The notes under the pieces: generated by a model
Told to the model about the DNA's origin: nothing
What the model saw: the letters and a program-made list of their open reading frames with translations, nothing else
Databases searched by the model: none
Assembly (NCBI GenBank): GCA_037953745.1
Contig: JBAKBP010006603.1
Location: 1-64,000, forward strand
Reading direction: 5' to 3'
Length of the DNA: 64,000 nucleotides
Origin: Lithodes maja
Lineage: Eukaryota > Arthropoda > Malacostraca > Decapoda > Lithodidae
Position numbers and translations under genes: made by a program
Shown here: in pieces, positions 10,985-21,477 of the stretch
Layout: the number at the start of each line of letters is the position of its first letter
Numbering within the stretch: the stretch's first letter is position 1

Positions 10985-11165
10985 TGGGTATCTGTGATTG
11001 GCCGATTGCAATGACGTAATCAACATATTCCACCAGAGTGATTGGCTCCCGAGGGTATTCGTGACCAGAGCGTGACTTAGCATATGCGTTATAATGACGT
11101 CTTCACAAAAAAACCAATAGGAACCCAGTATTGTTTCGTGACGTGATGCGCAAAGGTGTGGAAAT
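10985..11165. promoter_or_regulatory. Cluster of CRE-like and CCAAT-like words
   Basis: ATTGG at 10997 and 11041; TGACGTAA at 11012; TGACGTC near 11094; TGACGTGA near 11138. The density resembles the promoter-like stretch at 9.2-9.5 kb but without its CpG richness or a clear donor. Functional status is inference only. Confidence 0.25.
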
Positions 11166-11459
11166 GAACACCTTTAGTTTCGACAGAGATAGGCAGGTGG
11201 AGTTAGTGTTGACTAAAACTAAAAAGCTGGTGGACAGACCTCGGGAGAGTAGGTGAAAAAGGCGCTTGTACGAATCGGTGCCGTCTATAGGAAAAATGTT
11301 ACGAAAAATTTCCATTTTAGTACCATATATTTTTATTATGTTTGGCCGAGGCTTAAAACACATTTTCATATGATGTTTAGAGCATATAAAATCCATATTT
11401 GTTATCAAATATTGAGAAATAATTGGTGACCAACTTATTTAGTTATACTAATTAACTTG

Positions 11460-11845
11460 TATGGGGAGAATTTTGGAAAAATTACTATAAAATTTGAACA
11501 GGTGGAAATTAGGCTAGGCTATCCAACAATCTAAAAATAGGAGGGCTAGGCTATGAAGATCAAGGAAAATGTGAGGTTAAAGTAAAGAATTTACGATGAA
11601 AAACAATAAAATTAGGAAACTGCCCTCTATAGGGAGAGTATGAAAAAGCATTGTTCAAAATTACCATTTATAGGGAGAATTTCAAATTTTTTTTAAAAAA
11701 TGCATAATTATCTTCTATGGGGAGGGTGTATTTTTAAAACTTGTTTGGTGTATAAAATGAACTTTTGTGGGGAGAATTTTGGAAAACATTAGACTTACTG
11801 TAAAAATTGAATTACTTTTAGGGAGAGTTATGGAAAACAGGTATG
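11460..11845 (+). repeat. Degenerate ~50-bp repeats of GGGGAGAATTTTGGAAAA type
   Basis: GGGGAG or AGGGAGAG motifs followed by TTTTGGAAAA-like sequence recur at 11463, 11631, 11671, 11718, 11768 and 11821, the last five 40-53 bases apart. Confidence 0.5.
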
Positions 11846-11871
11846 GTAGGCTAATCAGGATTGCCGTGGGA

Positions 11872-11920
11872 TCCATGATGGGGTGAAGGGGGACTGCCCC
11901 CCTTCACCCCCCCATGATGC
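11872..11920. other. Strong GC hairpin
   Basis: GGTGAAGGGGG (from about 11882) pairs with CCCCCTTCACC just downstream across an ACTG loop, and CATGATG words extend the flanks. Followed by AT-rich DNA; no gene context. Confidence 0.5.
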
Positions 11921-12216
11921 ATAGAAATCATCATATACTGTATGTTGCCAGTATAGTAAGGGGCCTAGAGGTACAGTTTTTAAAGGGTTTTTCATATTTC
12001 ACTTACAGTGGAGCACTGAATTTGGCGCCGTCTAAGTTGGCGAAATTAAACATTACGCCATATCCCAAGTATTTAAAAATTCCACGTTCGCGCTAAAATA
12101 TTCGATCTTGGCGCAAAAATCACAGTCGAAACCCGAAAAAGAGAGCAAAAATAATGAAAGACTTGACATCAAACTAGAAAATGCCAATAAAAGTGAACTG
12201 AACTGCAGGAATCTGT

Positions 12217-13787
12217 CATTTATTAAAGGTGGGGGCTCATGGGTTGAGGTAAACATGGAATGATAATCGCCAAGCTGTACATAATTATCTTGCAAAATGC
12301 AATGGCACTGAAATAATTATTAACAATGGTATAAAGGAGGGAGGCTTTAGGAAGGGAAGAGGATGTGTAGATCAGATTTTTACCCTGAATTGTGTTGTGG
12401 AGAAGTATCTGGAGAAGAAACAAAAGGTGTATGTTGCCTTTATGGACTTGGAGAAGGCCTATGACAGAGTGGATAGAGAAGGTTTGTGGAAAGTACTTAG
12501 AATATACGGAGTAGAGGGCAAGTTGCTGAAAGCAGTGAAGAGCATGTATGAGGGTGCAAAGGCGGCAGTACGTGTGGAGAGTGAGCAGAGCGAGTTCTTT
12601 GACCTGAATGTTGGTTTGAAATAGGGGTGTGTGATGTCCCCGTGGTTGTTTACTGTATATATGGATGGAGTTATGAAAGAAATACTATCAAGAGCAGTGG
12701 ATGTTGGTGTATCGCTGAAAAGGGAGGGAATTGAGTGGAAGCTACCTATACTGCTGTTTGCGGATGATACAGTTCTGATGAGTGATAATGAATGGGAGTT
12801 GCAGGGTCTGGTAAATGAGTTTGGAACAGTGTGCGAAAAACGGAATTTGAAGGTAAATACGGGGAAGAGCAAGGTTATGGTCTTCGAAAGGGGTGAAGTC
12901 ACAGAGTGTGAGATGAAGCTGAACGGTCAGGCTATGGAGATCGTCAACTCTTTTAAGTATCTGGGCAGTGTGTTGAGTAAAGATGGGACTATGGATGAAG
13001 AGGTGCGGGAGAGGGTACAACAGGGGAAGAGGGTTGTAGGAACGCTAAAAGCAGTAACAAGAAATAGGGTGGTCAGTATGGAAGTGAAGAAGTCCTTGCA
13101 TGACAGTGTGGTAATCCCGACACTGACTTACGGAAGCGAAGCATGGACGTTGGTTGAGAGACTCAGACCAAGAGTGAGAGCAGTGGAAATGAATTACTTA
13201 AGGAGTGCGTGCGGAATTACATGGAGGGATAGACAGACTAATGAGGAAGTAAGAAGGAGGTGTGGTGTGGAGGTAGATGTGCTGGAAAGTGTGAAAAGGA
13301 ACAACTTGAGATGGTTCGGCCATATGGAACGTATGGAAAGCGAAAGAATGACTAAGAGGGTGTACGAGAGCGAGGTGGAGGGACAGAGGGGGAGAGGTAG
13401 ACCGAATATGAGGTGGAAGGATGGAGTGAGGAACTACATGAATGAAGGCGGTGCTGGTTGGGGGGAGGGGCGTCGATTGACTGGGGACAGAGGTGCATGG
13501 GGGCGGTTCGTTCGTGGCCACCCCTTCGGGGATCACGGCGTCAGGCAATACATAGATAGATAGATAAAGGATTTTGTGGATCGTCACAAGAGTGTAAGTC
13601 CACCATCCAGTCTAGGCTAAGGATACTGGTGTGACGTCACAGGCCCGGTATAGATGATCCGCAAAATCCTTTATACCATTGTTAATAATTATTTCAGTGA
13701 CATTGCATTTTACAAGATTTTATATGCCGGTTGGTGACTATTTTTCCATGTTTACTTCAACCCATGAGCCCCCACCTTTAATAAATG
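12217..13787. mobile_element. Foldback (long-TIR) DNA element carrying an RTE-like insertion
   Basis: Left arm 12217-12337 begins CATTTATTAAAGGTGGGGGC. The right arm ends at 13787 with the reverse complement, and both continue through GCTCATGGGTTG, GTAAACATGG and TCACTGAAATAATTATTAA to ATACC/GGTAT. Homology goes on past the insertion: ATTTTGTGGATCGTC (about 13571) pairs with GATGATCCGCAAAAT (about 13654). Total arm length is therefore about 140-150 bases with a short centre. No transposase is present. The RTE fragment sits in the left arm, flanked by a 7-bp duplication. Confidence 0.75.
12338..13563 (+). mobile_element. RTE-like non-LTR retrotransposon, 5'-truncated (family B), with 7-bp TSD
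   Basis: It starts in mid-RT at GGFRKGRGCVDQIF and reads AFMDLEKAYDRVDREGLW (motif A), then an in-frame TAG at 12622 where sister copies have Gln, then GCVMSPWLFTVYMDG (motif B), LLFADDTVLMSDN (motif C), FKYLGSVL, YGSEAWTL, RWFGHMERM and GRGRPNMRWKDGV. It ends in (TAGA)n at about 13549-13563. Direct repeats ATAAAGG at 12331-12337 and 13564-13570 are the target-site duplication. The stop and the truncation make it inactive. Sister copies lie at 28.4-31.7 kb and 62.5-64 kb. Confidence 0.88.
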
Positions 13788-13865
13788 ATTTATAATAAGG
13801 CGGCAAGCAGCCGAGCCTATTCTGAATAATTATCCGACTATCACCCTGGTAATAGCCTTTTAACT

Positions 13866-13940
13866 GTGTTGGTGGTGTAATGGTTTAGGTGCTTATGTTC
13901 TGGGTGTGGTGTCCCGAGTTGGAATCCCGGGAGGACCATA
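13866..13940 (+). mobile_element. tRNA-like SINE head
   Basis: An A-box-like TGGTGTAATGG and a B-box-like GAGTTGGAATCCC, with a T-arm stem TCCCG/CGGGA, are spaced as in a tRNA. No acceptor stem closes, so a SINE or tRNA relic is favoured. Confidence 0.45.
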
Positions 13941-14249
13941 TGCTTTCATTAGTTTATTCAAGTACGGTGGCGCTAATAAGTCATGTCTCAGCTGTCATTA
14001 CGTTTGGCTTGCTCTGTGCTGTAATAATGTCTCAGATGTTGAATAGGGTGGGTAAGTGTAGGAACATGTTTGAATATTTCACTCGATATGAAGAAATTAA
14101 GGTTATATATTGCTGATACCAATTAATGATCAAAACATACTTGGTGCCGAGACATCACTTATTAGCACGACTGTACATTGGGGTTTATAGTTGATGATTA
14201 ATGTTAAGAACGGGGTGTTACTTATTTAATAAACATGATAAACATTACA

Positions 14250-14400
14250 GGTGTGACAACAGAAGTCTTCAAGAGGGAACTGGACAAGTTTCTGGCTAGC
14301 ATCCCGAACCAAGCAGGAGCTCCGAGACATAGGACATGCTGTGGCCTTGCTTCGGGGATCAACGAGGGACCAACACTCCCTTGAGGTAAAAGCGCTTCAA
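14250..14400 (+). mobile_element. LINE C-terminal fragment
   Basis: The frame VTTEVFKRELDKFLASIPNQ corresponds to the C-terminal VPTEVLKKALDNHLKSVLDQ of the LINE at 57.9-58.7 kb. Only the last exon-like portion of that protein remains, followed by decayed sequence. Confidence 0.6.
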
Positions 14401-14465
14401 GGTAACTTCAAGGTAAGTCATGGAGGTGAGGGAGGAGGGCACAGGGCAGAGTTCCCTTCCACCCA

Positions 14466-14620
14466 GTATGTCTATCTATCTATCTATAATTATACTCATG
14501 CCCAATCCCCACACTCTCTTTGTTTTTGTTTTTTTTGTTTTTTTTCCTTTGTTTTGTGTGTGTGTGTGTGGTGGGGGAGGCATTCTGTATCCCATGGTAA
14601 CCATAATTTGATCCCCATTA
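14466..14620 (-). mobile_element. RTE-type 3' UTR fragment with (TAGA)n tail
   Basis: Read on the minus strand, GGGGATTGGGCATGAG precedes a (TAGA)n run (plus-strand TATC at 14469-14484). The same order occurs at 42775-42820 in an intact 3' end. A (TG)n microsatellite occurs at 14557-14570. Confidence 0.55.
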
Positions 14621-14631
14621 ACCTCTGAAGT

Positions 14632-14891
14632 GCGCACTCCTGTGCTGACGTATTTGAGCTGTTCCCATCACTAACATCGTTATTTTACAATAAATAGCAT
14701 TAATACTTATCCATATGTGCCTATTATAGGTTGATTATAAAGGTATTAACCTGTTACAGCAATAAAACAAGTGGAAACAGCGTTTGGATGGTCAAAATCG
14801 GCGATACAGGGCGGGAGTTACATAATGTATGGCTGAGGCAACCCTCACTTCCTACCACTTTTCTCCACGTCTGGAGAGAGATTGTCGATTG

Positions 14892-14940
<49 letters not shown>

Positions 14941-15195
14941 TGCTAACAGTGATGACAATGCCCTGCTTGCAACTCGCTAATGTTAGCACGAAAATATACC
15001 ACAGAATAAGGGAATAACAGGGAAAATAGGTGATAACTGAAGGAGGGGAGGTGGAGGAGTGATATTTGGCATGGCCCAGGGGCAATAAAAAAAAAAAAAA
15101 ATTGGGTGTTTTAAATGGATTTTTTTTCCCCTGACTGAAGAATCTTCCCGCAGTCCGCCTGGGGAACTCTTAAGAGTCTTCCCGCAGTTCCCGGG
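14632..15195 (-). mobile_element. piggyBac-like MITE 1 (TTAA family)
   Basis: Left flank TTAA at 14628-14631; right flank TTAG (one mutation) at 15196-15199. Termini CCTCTGAAGTGCGC and CCCGGGAACTGCGG are imperfect inverted repeats. The internal order (GACGTATTTGAG, (CT)n at 14894-14937, TTAGCACGAAAATATACC, CATGGCCCAGGGGC, A-run, two AACTCTTAAGAGT-type palindromes) matches copies at 43.1, 44.3 and 48.3/57.3 kb. No transposase is encoded. Classification rests on the TTAA duplication. Confidence 0.75.
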
Positions 15196-16195
15196 TTAGT
15201 GGTGGGCGTTAACTGTTAAGATTGCTGGATAATGGGTAAAAACTATAATGCGGCTGTCCTTTGTAAATAGAACCCGCATATACTGTATCGCGGGGCCTAA
15301 ATTTTAATTGAACCGCCAGTATTGGGAAATTAGTTAGATGCGCGAAGTAGCCTACTATAACTCGAGCACGATGTCAACAAACGATCTACGCTACTAACTT
15401 ACTCCCACTAACGCAACTTTTCTTATCTTTATATTTTGTCTAATATTATTAATATTAAAATGTCCCCATTGTTTTTTTAGTGTTTCTTACACCAGAAAAG
15501 GGTGTAGCTTGGTGTTGGATGTGTGAAAACCGAAAAAAAATCTGTATTAAATCCTTGGTGGTAGCTAACCTGTCAAATGCGCGCCCCTATAGTAAAATCG
15601 CACCTAATCCATAATCAATAATCACTAATAAATTGTTGAACGAATATAAACAGACCGTAGTTGCGGTCAGCAGTGCGGCGCCGCGGCATTCGGACGAAGC
15701 TCGGAATTACCGCCTAACTCTTATTTCTCACCTCACACAATAACTACACAATTTAGAGTATTCTAGTTTTCACCCATCGCAAAACAACGCCCATATCTGC
15801 CTCTGGTATGTATACAAACCTGGTTAGGCCATTTATTTGCAGAGATATGAGTATCGGTAAATGCCGATTATCGGGAATAAACACCGAATCCTAGGCTTTC
15901 GTCCGGCATGCTGACCTAATTAATTTCATCATCAAAACTGAACCACTTGGTCTAGAGATTTCTAGTTATCACCAAACACAAGACAACAACGACAACTTCC
16001 GCTGGATATTTATATTTATAACCTCGGTTAGGCCATTTTTTGGCGTACTGTATTTATAAGCGTGGCAAAATCCTGAGAATTCAATATTTTACCCGGTACC
16101 AGAACACCCGCGAAAATACAAAAGTCGCGAGGGGCCGGATCCTGGGGGGGTTGTGTTCTTTTTTTATTTCAAAATTTTATTTTATTAAGCGTTAT
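15196..16195. other. No gene seen; decayed repeats
   Basis: 15224-15290 repeats 9044-9102. A GC palindrome GCGGCGCCGCGGC lies near 15675. Two stretches (about 15720-15835 and 15940-16035) resemble each other, each ending GGTTAGGCCATTT. The words AACTGAACCA and TAGAGA also recur in the pogo-like element at 54.8 kb, suggesting old pogo-type debris. Confidence 0.35.
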
Positions 16196-16199
16196 TTCC

Positions 16200-16315
16200 A
16201 TATAAAAGTTAGAATAGAATTTAAGTTGTGTCTGGTAACTTTCAAGGTCCTCAAATTTGGTGAGCCCGGGTATCTTGCAGAGCTGCTCAGGCGTCCACTG
16301 GCACGCCATGGTGTA
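16200..16315 (+). mobile_element. LINE C-terminal scrap
   Basis: The frame RIEFKLCLVTFKVLKFGEPG followed by YLAELL matches the conserved (Y/F)KLCLLxFKxLxxxxPxYLxxLL helix at the C terminus of many Jockey/CR1-group RT proteins. Nothing else of the element is readable. Confidence 0.55.
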
Positions 16316-16329
16316 GTCGTGCCTTTATA

Positions 16330-16575
16330 TTGTCTTTGTCCAAGTTTTGGTTTGTTAAGTTTGCAAGTTTTAAATTTTAATTACCTATTATTATAAGTTT
16401 GTGTTTTTCAAAGTTTAATTTCGAATAATATTTAAATGCATTTTTCCATATACCGGTATAGATTTTGTTTAGTGTGTTGTCATTTCGATAATTTTCAATT
16501 TTAATGAGTTCGTTATATTAATTTGAACAGTAACTTTTGAGCTTGTTTTCAAGTTTTATATATTAATTACCTTGT
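16330..16575 (+). repeat. Dispersed repeat R2 (copy 1)
   Basis: Matches 27793-28070 over ATTATAAGTTTGTTTTTCAAAG, TAGATTTTGTTTAGTG, GTAACTTTTGAG and TTCAAGTTTTATAT in the same order. It may be part of the same family as R1 (19.5, 24.3, 25.0, 28.3 kb), which precedes similar TTTGGTTTGTTxxxTTTGCA words. Type unknown. Confidence 0.55.
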
Positions 16576-17035
16576 GATGATGTTTTTTTTTAGCACTATG
16601 CACTCCCTGCTCAAGAGCTGGGCTAGGGTGGGTGCCCTGATGATTAGGGACTTCAGTGAACAGTTACCACAGATTGTTAGACCGCACTATCCACCAACAA
16701 GACTGTTGTCTGCCAATAACACACACTGGCTGGCCCAAGAATCCAACCGTCAACATCTCAAGATAATTAATTTTCCCCATTTTAGCTGGTTCGTTGATAT
16801 CATTTTTTTCAATTAATCCTATTTTCAAGTACTGTACTGTAGAGTATTTTATGAATACTTGGTCATGCATCAGTTTGCATTGTAGAGCACGCAACAAGTC
16901 CAACGCCAAACCAATTGTTTTTCTTGATTTTTCTAAGGCAATAAGATCACATGTTTGTGGCCATACGCTCGACGGCCCAATTATTGCACTAAATTATAAT
17001 GTAAAACTTGCAAAATAAAGTCACATATTCCACGA
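16576..17035. other. No recognisable gene
   Basis: An open frame at 16598-16816 has no family signature I recognise. The rest is AT-rich. Confidence 0.35.
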
Positions 17036-17039
17036 TACT

Positions 17040-17400
17040 TTTTGTTAAGCTTATAGCAGCGTTCCAGGCAGCTCGGTCTTTGGCTGCGAGATCAGTTTGT
17101 ACTACAGGTCTCTCTCGATTTACGATTGGGTTACGTTCCTGAAAACCCGATGTTAAATAGAAAAATTGTATAGCGAATCCTCAAATTAATGGGGTAAATG
17201 GGGATGCCTTCTCGGCCCTACCCAAACGCCTAAAAAACTATAATAATATCGTAAATTGGGGCATCGGATAGTAAGGGAAACCTGTACCTGATCCCACATC
17301 TTTCTTGGTGTACCTCTCCTTGCCACTCCCTCCACATTCATAGACTTTTTCTTAACCAAATTACTTTTCACATGTCCATACCATCTAAGCCTCGGTACAT
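17040..17400 (-). mobile_element. RTE-like (family A) C-terminal fragment split by a pogo-like MITE
   Basis: The minus-strand frame reads PRLRWYGHV, VEGVARRGTPRKMWDQV (17285-17400), then, past a small insertion, DLAAKDRAAWNAAI (17045-17100), the same order as in the copy at 1330-1530. The interruption is the 180-bp element at 17105-17284. The 5' side abuts the Penelope-like RT at 17402. Confidence 0.7.
17105..17284. mobile_element. pogo/Tigger-like MITE, 180 bp
   Basis: TA at 17103-17104 and 17285-17286 flank imperfect terminal repeats CAGGTCTCTCTCGATTTACG and CAGGTTTCCCTTACTATCCG. Removing it joins the two halves of the RTE C terminus. No coding capacity. Confidence 0.7.
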
Positions 17401-17401
17401 A

Positions 17402-18922
17402 GCTTCGACTTTTCAACTTTGTATACCAATTTGCCTTTAGATTTAGTATATTCAGAGCTTTGCTTTATTATAGATTTGCACTTTGACAGGTTCGTTGGGA
17501 ATGGTAATTATTTCATAAATGTTTATACATATTTTAATAATGCATCACTTAGCTCTACTCCCACGAGTTCTGTATATTTTGATAGAATTAAACTTAAAGA
17601 TGCCCTTAAATTCCTCCTTTTCAATACTTATGTTAGATTCTGGCCGTACATTTTCAAACAAATATTAGGAATTCCTATGGGTGGAAATGCTAGCCCTTTA
17701 ATTGCAGACTTATTCTTGCTTGCTTTAGAATTTAAATATATAAAAGACTTAGTTGACAGTAGCAAGAAAAATAAAATTCCAGAAAAATTAGCACTTGCTA
17801 AACTGTTAAGTAATAATAGTAGATATATTGATGATATTCTTGTTTGCAATTTGTTAAATTTTAATCAAGTTGCTAAACTTATTTACCCTAATTCTATTCC
17901 CCTCACACAATGTAACGTAAATTATAAAGTTGAAAATTTTCTTGATATAAATATAGAGATTGTTAACCCGGCAAGCGCGATAGGCCTCACGGAAGGCTTC
18001 CTATAGGGAACGCGATAGGCCTCACGGAAGCAAGACCATAAAAAAAGCTTTCCAAAAAAAAAAGGGCCTATCAAAACAAAGGAATTTGTCTCTAGGTGAG
18101 ATAATTCCCCTCCAGTACTCATCCATGTAAATCTCACCCACCCCCTCCCCTCCTTCCCCACCTTATTCCCCCCTCCCTCCCCTCCTCAATTATCACCTAT
18201 TTTCCCTCTTATTATCATAATTTATCGGTTATTTTTCTCTCCCGCGATAATGTAGCACAAGTGGGTTGCAGAAAAGATCGTTATGTAACACCCAGACACC
18301 GGCCCACACCGCCCCGCTCGTCTCAGTTACCTCACAGACAGCGAGAGAGGAGGGTTGCCTGTGGCTCTCTCTCGCCTGAGATTATGACCGGGTGGCCAAT
18401 ATCTTCGTTTTTCACCACCCAAATGCTTTTCCCACTTATTTTAGCACTCTTGAAGGTTCATATGTACATCATATATGTAAAATAAAAGCATACCGAAAAC
18501 AAATAATGCTCTATATTGTAAATATAACGAATTCTGTCAGAATCCAAGGCTAGAAATGCACAAATAACTACCCTAGCCCCTAGGTCTATTTAGCGCTTGT
18601 CAGGTTAATGAACAGTGCATACTTAAAGTATATCACAAAGTTGATGATTTTAATTTTAACGTAATAAACTTTCCTTTCCCTAGTAGTAATATCGATAGTA
18701 AAATAACTTATAATTGTTTTTATTCCCAATTAATAAGATTTTGTAAAATCTGCACTAAAGTAGATGACTTTTGGGCTAGAGCTAGGTTACTATACAGACT
18801 CTTAGTGGACAGAGGTTTTGAGGCAAGTAAATTGTTCCATAAATTTAATCTTTTTAGGGTCAATTATTGTGACTGTATTCTAAAATTTGACATCAATAAT
18901 TTTAATCAAGCATTTTTAACTT
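17402..18922 (+). pseudogene. Penelope-like element reverse transcriptase, interrupted by a TTAA element
   Basis: The first part (17402-17966) shows FDFSTLYTNLPLD (motif A), QILGIPMGGNASPLIADLF (the diagnostic Penelope motif B) and RYIDDILVCN (motif C with both Asp). The frame enters a 638-bp insertion at 17967. Beyond it (18609-18922) the protein continues VDDFNFNVINFPFPSSNI, QLIRFCKICTKVDDFWARA and LVDRGFEASKLFHKF, the usual Penelope thumb and C-terminal region, and then stops. Excision at TTAA leaves an uninterrupted frame. No GIY-YIG endonuclease domain is seen downstream, and the N terminus is missing, so the copy is a truncated relic. Confidence 0.85.
17967..18604. mobile_element. piggyBac-like MITE, second type, inside the Penelope-like RT
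   Basis: TTAA at 17963-17966 and 18605-18608. Terminal repeats CCCGGCAAGCGC and CCTGACAAGCGC match 10 of 12. A short direct repeat (CGCGATAGGCCTCACGGAAG) occurs near 17977 and 18010. No transposase. It differs in interior from the MITE 1 family but shares a C-rich low-complexity stretch and the word ATTTTCCC. Confidence 0.78.
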
Positions 18923-19470
18923 GAAGTTTCTTGTATAACCTCTGCTTACTTCTTGTCTGTATTTATTGTTTATCTTTTTCTTTTTCTTTTTCTATTATTA
19001 ATATTAATATTGATGATTTTTTAAATGTATTGTTCTTGTTAAAAGAGTACTCTTTGTTTAAATCTGTTGTTACTTCATATTTTGCAATTATTTGTCTTTA
19101 TATTATATGTATTCATTGTCGATAGTATCAATTGCTTACTTTTGCGATTTCCTTAATTTATTTGTGCTATAAATGTAGGTTATTTGTAGGGTAGTTATTG
19201 ATAGGGGTCACTTGAGGCATGCTATGCTTACAGGTACCTACCCGATAGCACTATCGTTAGCGAGTGCTGTACTGTATTTTATATATTATTTTGTAATAGT
19301 ATAGATATCTTATCAATATTTGTATTTTGTACTATTGTTAATGTCTTGTCATGTTGCAAATTTGATTTTAAATAATATTTTGACATTTAACATGTAGTTT
19401 TTTTATTCATGCAGAGTTTAGTAAAATTTGCCAGAACGTCCCGGACTTCCCAAACTTGACTACTTCCTTT
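18923..19470. other. No gene seen; 3' flank of the Penelope-like element
   Basis: T-rich sequence, probably 3' UTR or flank of the element. No motif supports a gene. Confidence 0.35.
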
Positions 19471-19635
19471 AACGTGACGTTAGTGCGTTGTTATATGTGC
19501 GATTAGTTTGCTTGGGAAACAGATTAACTTGCTCATGTAGTAATGTACACCCTATGTGGTGGATTGTGTTCTTTTATTTAATAATTTTCATTTTAGTAAG
19601 CGTTGTTTCCACATAGCGATTTTGATAATTTAATT
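19470..19635 (+). repeat. Dispersed repeat R1 (copy 1)
   Basis: Contains TAGTGCGTTGTTATATGTGC, TTTGCTTGGGAAACAG, ATGTACACCCTATGTGGTGG and TAAGCGTTGTTTCCACATAG. Further copies lie at 24290-24400, 24983-25200 and 28282-28391. Because one copy follows the Penelope-like RT, it could be that family's 3' end, but this is a guess. Confidence 0.6.
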
Positions 19636-19651
19636 TGACTTTATATTGTCT

Positions 19652-19878
19652 GAAATGCTGGGTGTGAAGGGAATTCATGGTCTCCTGAAATATCCCCAGG
19701 CTACCTTTAGGATCAACTTTTCCTGGTACCTGGCGCGGGGTACGAACCTCTGAAGGGAATTTAACCCTCCTAAAAACCCACAGGTTTTGAGATGCCTTGG
19801 GTGGGGTTCGAACCCTGGTTAGTGACCCAACCATCACCACCAGGCCCGCGCGCTAACCCACTGTACTACCACGGACGT
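19652..19878 (-). mobile_element. tRNA-derived SINE (copy 1)
   Basis: Minus strand: A box TGGTAGTACAGTGGGTTAGC, B box GGTTCGAACCC, then a body with TAAATTCCCTTCAGAGG and an end near CACCCAGCATTT. Length about 225. Confidence 0.75.
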
Positions 19879-20072
19879 ACAAAAGTATAGCAACCTTAGT
19901 CCGATTTTTAAGAACCACGGTGATGGTCTCTCGAGATGAGTTTATTGGACTTACCATCTACGACTATTTTCGAACCACGGTGATAGTCTCTCGAGACGAG
20001 TTTATTGGACTTACCATCTACGACTATTTTACGCTATACCTGACGTCAACTCGGGTTAGTAAAAAAAAAAAT

Positions 20073-20300
20073 GAAATGCTGGGTGTGAAGGGAATTCATG
20101 GTCTCCTGAAATATCCCCAGGCTACCTTTAGGATCAACTTTTCCTGGTACCTGGCGCGGGGTACGAACCTCTGAAGGGAATTTAACCCCCCTAAAAACCC
20201 ACAGGTTTTGAGATGCCTTGGGTGGGGTTCGAACCCTGGTTAGTGACCCAACCATCACCACCAGGCCCGCGCGCTAACCCACTGTACTACCACGGACGTA
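20073..20300 (-). mobile_element. tRNA-derived SINE (copy 2)
   Basis: Nearly identical to the copy at 19652; same A and B boxes on the minus strand. Preceded by an A-run at 20061-20071 on the plus strand. Confidence 0.75.
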
Positions 20301-20626
20301 CTAAAAGTATAGCAACCTTAGTCCGATTTTTAAGAACCAGGTGATAGTCTCGTGGTGTTATCACGTGATGAGTTTATTGGACTTACCATCTCCGACTATT
20401 TTACGCTATACCTGACGTCAACTCGGGTTAGTATTATTGTGGGTGCGGGACATTTTCGAGGGCATTACATTACATCCTTCTTTAACTAGGCTAGTCCCTA
20501 GCCTATTTTAAGGTCGTAAGGTATCGTAGCTGTATTACCTCAGCAATCTCAATATTGTTGGTATAGGGTTCGCGTGACGGGTGCTCCACGTAGCTACCTG
20601 GTCACGATCCCACCGCTGCCACCAAT

Positions 20627-20854
20627 GAAATGCTGGGTGTGAAGGGAATTCATGGTCTCCTGAAATATCCCCAGGCTACCTTTAGGATCAACTTTTCCTG
20701 GTACCTGGCGCGGGGTACGAACCTCTGAAGGGAATTTAACCCCCCTAAAAACCCACAGGTTTTGAGATGCCTTGGGTGGGGTTCGAACCCTGGTTAGTGA
20801 CCCAACCATCACCACCAGGCCCGCGCGCTAACCCACTGTACTACCACGGACGTA
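20627..20854 (-). mobile_element. tRNA-derived SINE (copy 3)
   Basis: Nearly identical to copy 2, including its flank at 20855-21027. Confidence 0.75.
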
Positions 20855-21477
20855 CTAAAAGTATAGCAACCTTAGTCCGATTTTTAAGAACCAGGTGATA
20901 GTCTCGTGGTGTTATCACGTGATGAGTTTATTGGACTTACCATCTCCGACTATTTTACGCTATACCTGACGTCAACTCGGGTTAGTATTATTGTGGGTGC
21001 GGGACATTTTCGAGGGCATTACATTGTCCTTGTCCCAATTTTGGTTTGTTTGGTTTGCAGGTTTTGCATTTTAATTTACACATATCCTCACTAGTACTCT
21101 CAATGCTTAAGCAACCTCCGAGTTGTACCATTACGCTATAAAGACAGGATGTCAGACGATTAACTAGAATTGATTGTAGTGTTTCCTTGGCCTTTGTTAT
21201 GAAGTGGTATTAAATGTTGTTGTAATTTCAGGTGACGACTTTACTGGAGCATGATGACAGCCCCCCCTCCAAAGGTGTCCAGTACAGAGCTGACCCCCAC
21301 GTGCCCCCCCCTCAACCACCAGCACCACCACCACCACACCAGGGGAACGAGCCCCCCAGCCACCCACCACCACCACCACCACACCAGGGGATGTCCCTGT
21401 TCGGGCTCTGTCTCGAGTCGGCCACCCCCATAAAAAAAATATAGGAAAACTGGGGCAAGTGCCAGAGTACGTATATA

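Larger units (their letters stand above)
19652..21027. repeat. Triplicated block of SINE plus flank
   Basis: Three direct copies of a roughly 225-bp SINE (starts 19652, 20073, 20627), each followed by the same flank beginning AAAAGTATAGCAACCTTAG and ending with TATTGGACTTACCATCT and ACCTGACGTCAACTCGGGTT. The first copy's flank holds an extra 61-bp internal duplication (19913 and 19974). Because flank and SINE repeat together, this is duplication of a segment, not three independent insertions. Confidence 0.8.

Noticed and set aside
14894..14937. (CT)n microsatellite as an independent feature
   Set aside because: It is an internal, variable part of the TTAA MITE; the same block is (AG)n in the other copies.
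16598..16816. Open frame after repeat R2 with MHSLLKSWARVGALM
   Set aside because: No recognised family and no second copy; not enough to call a gene.
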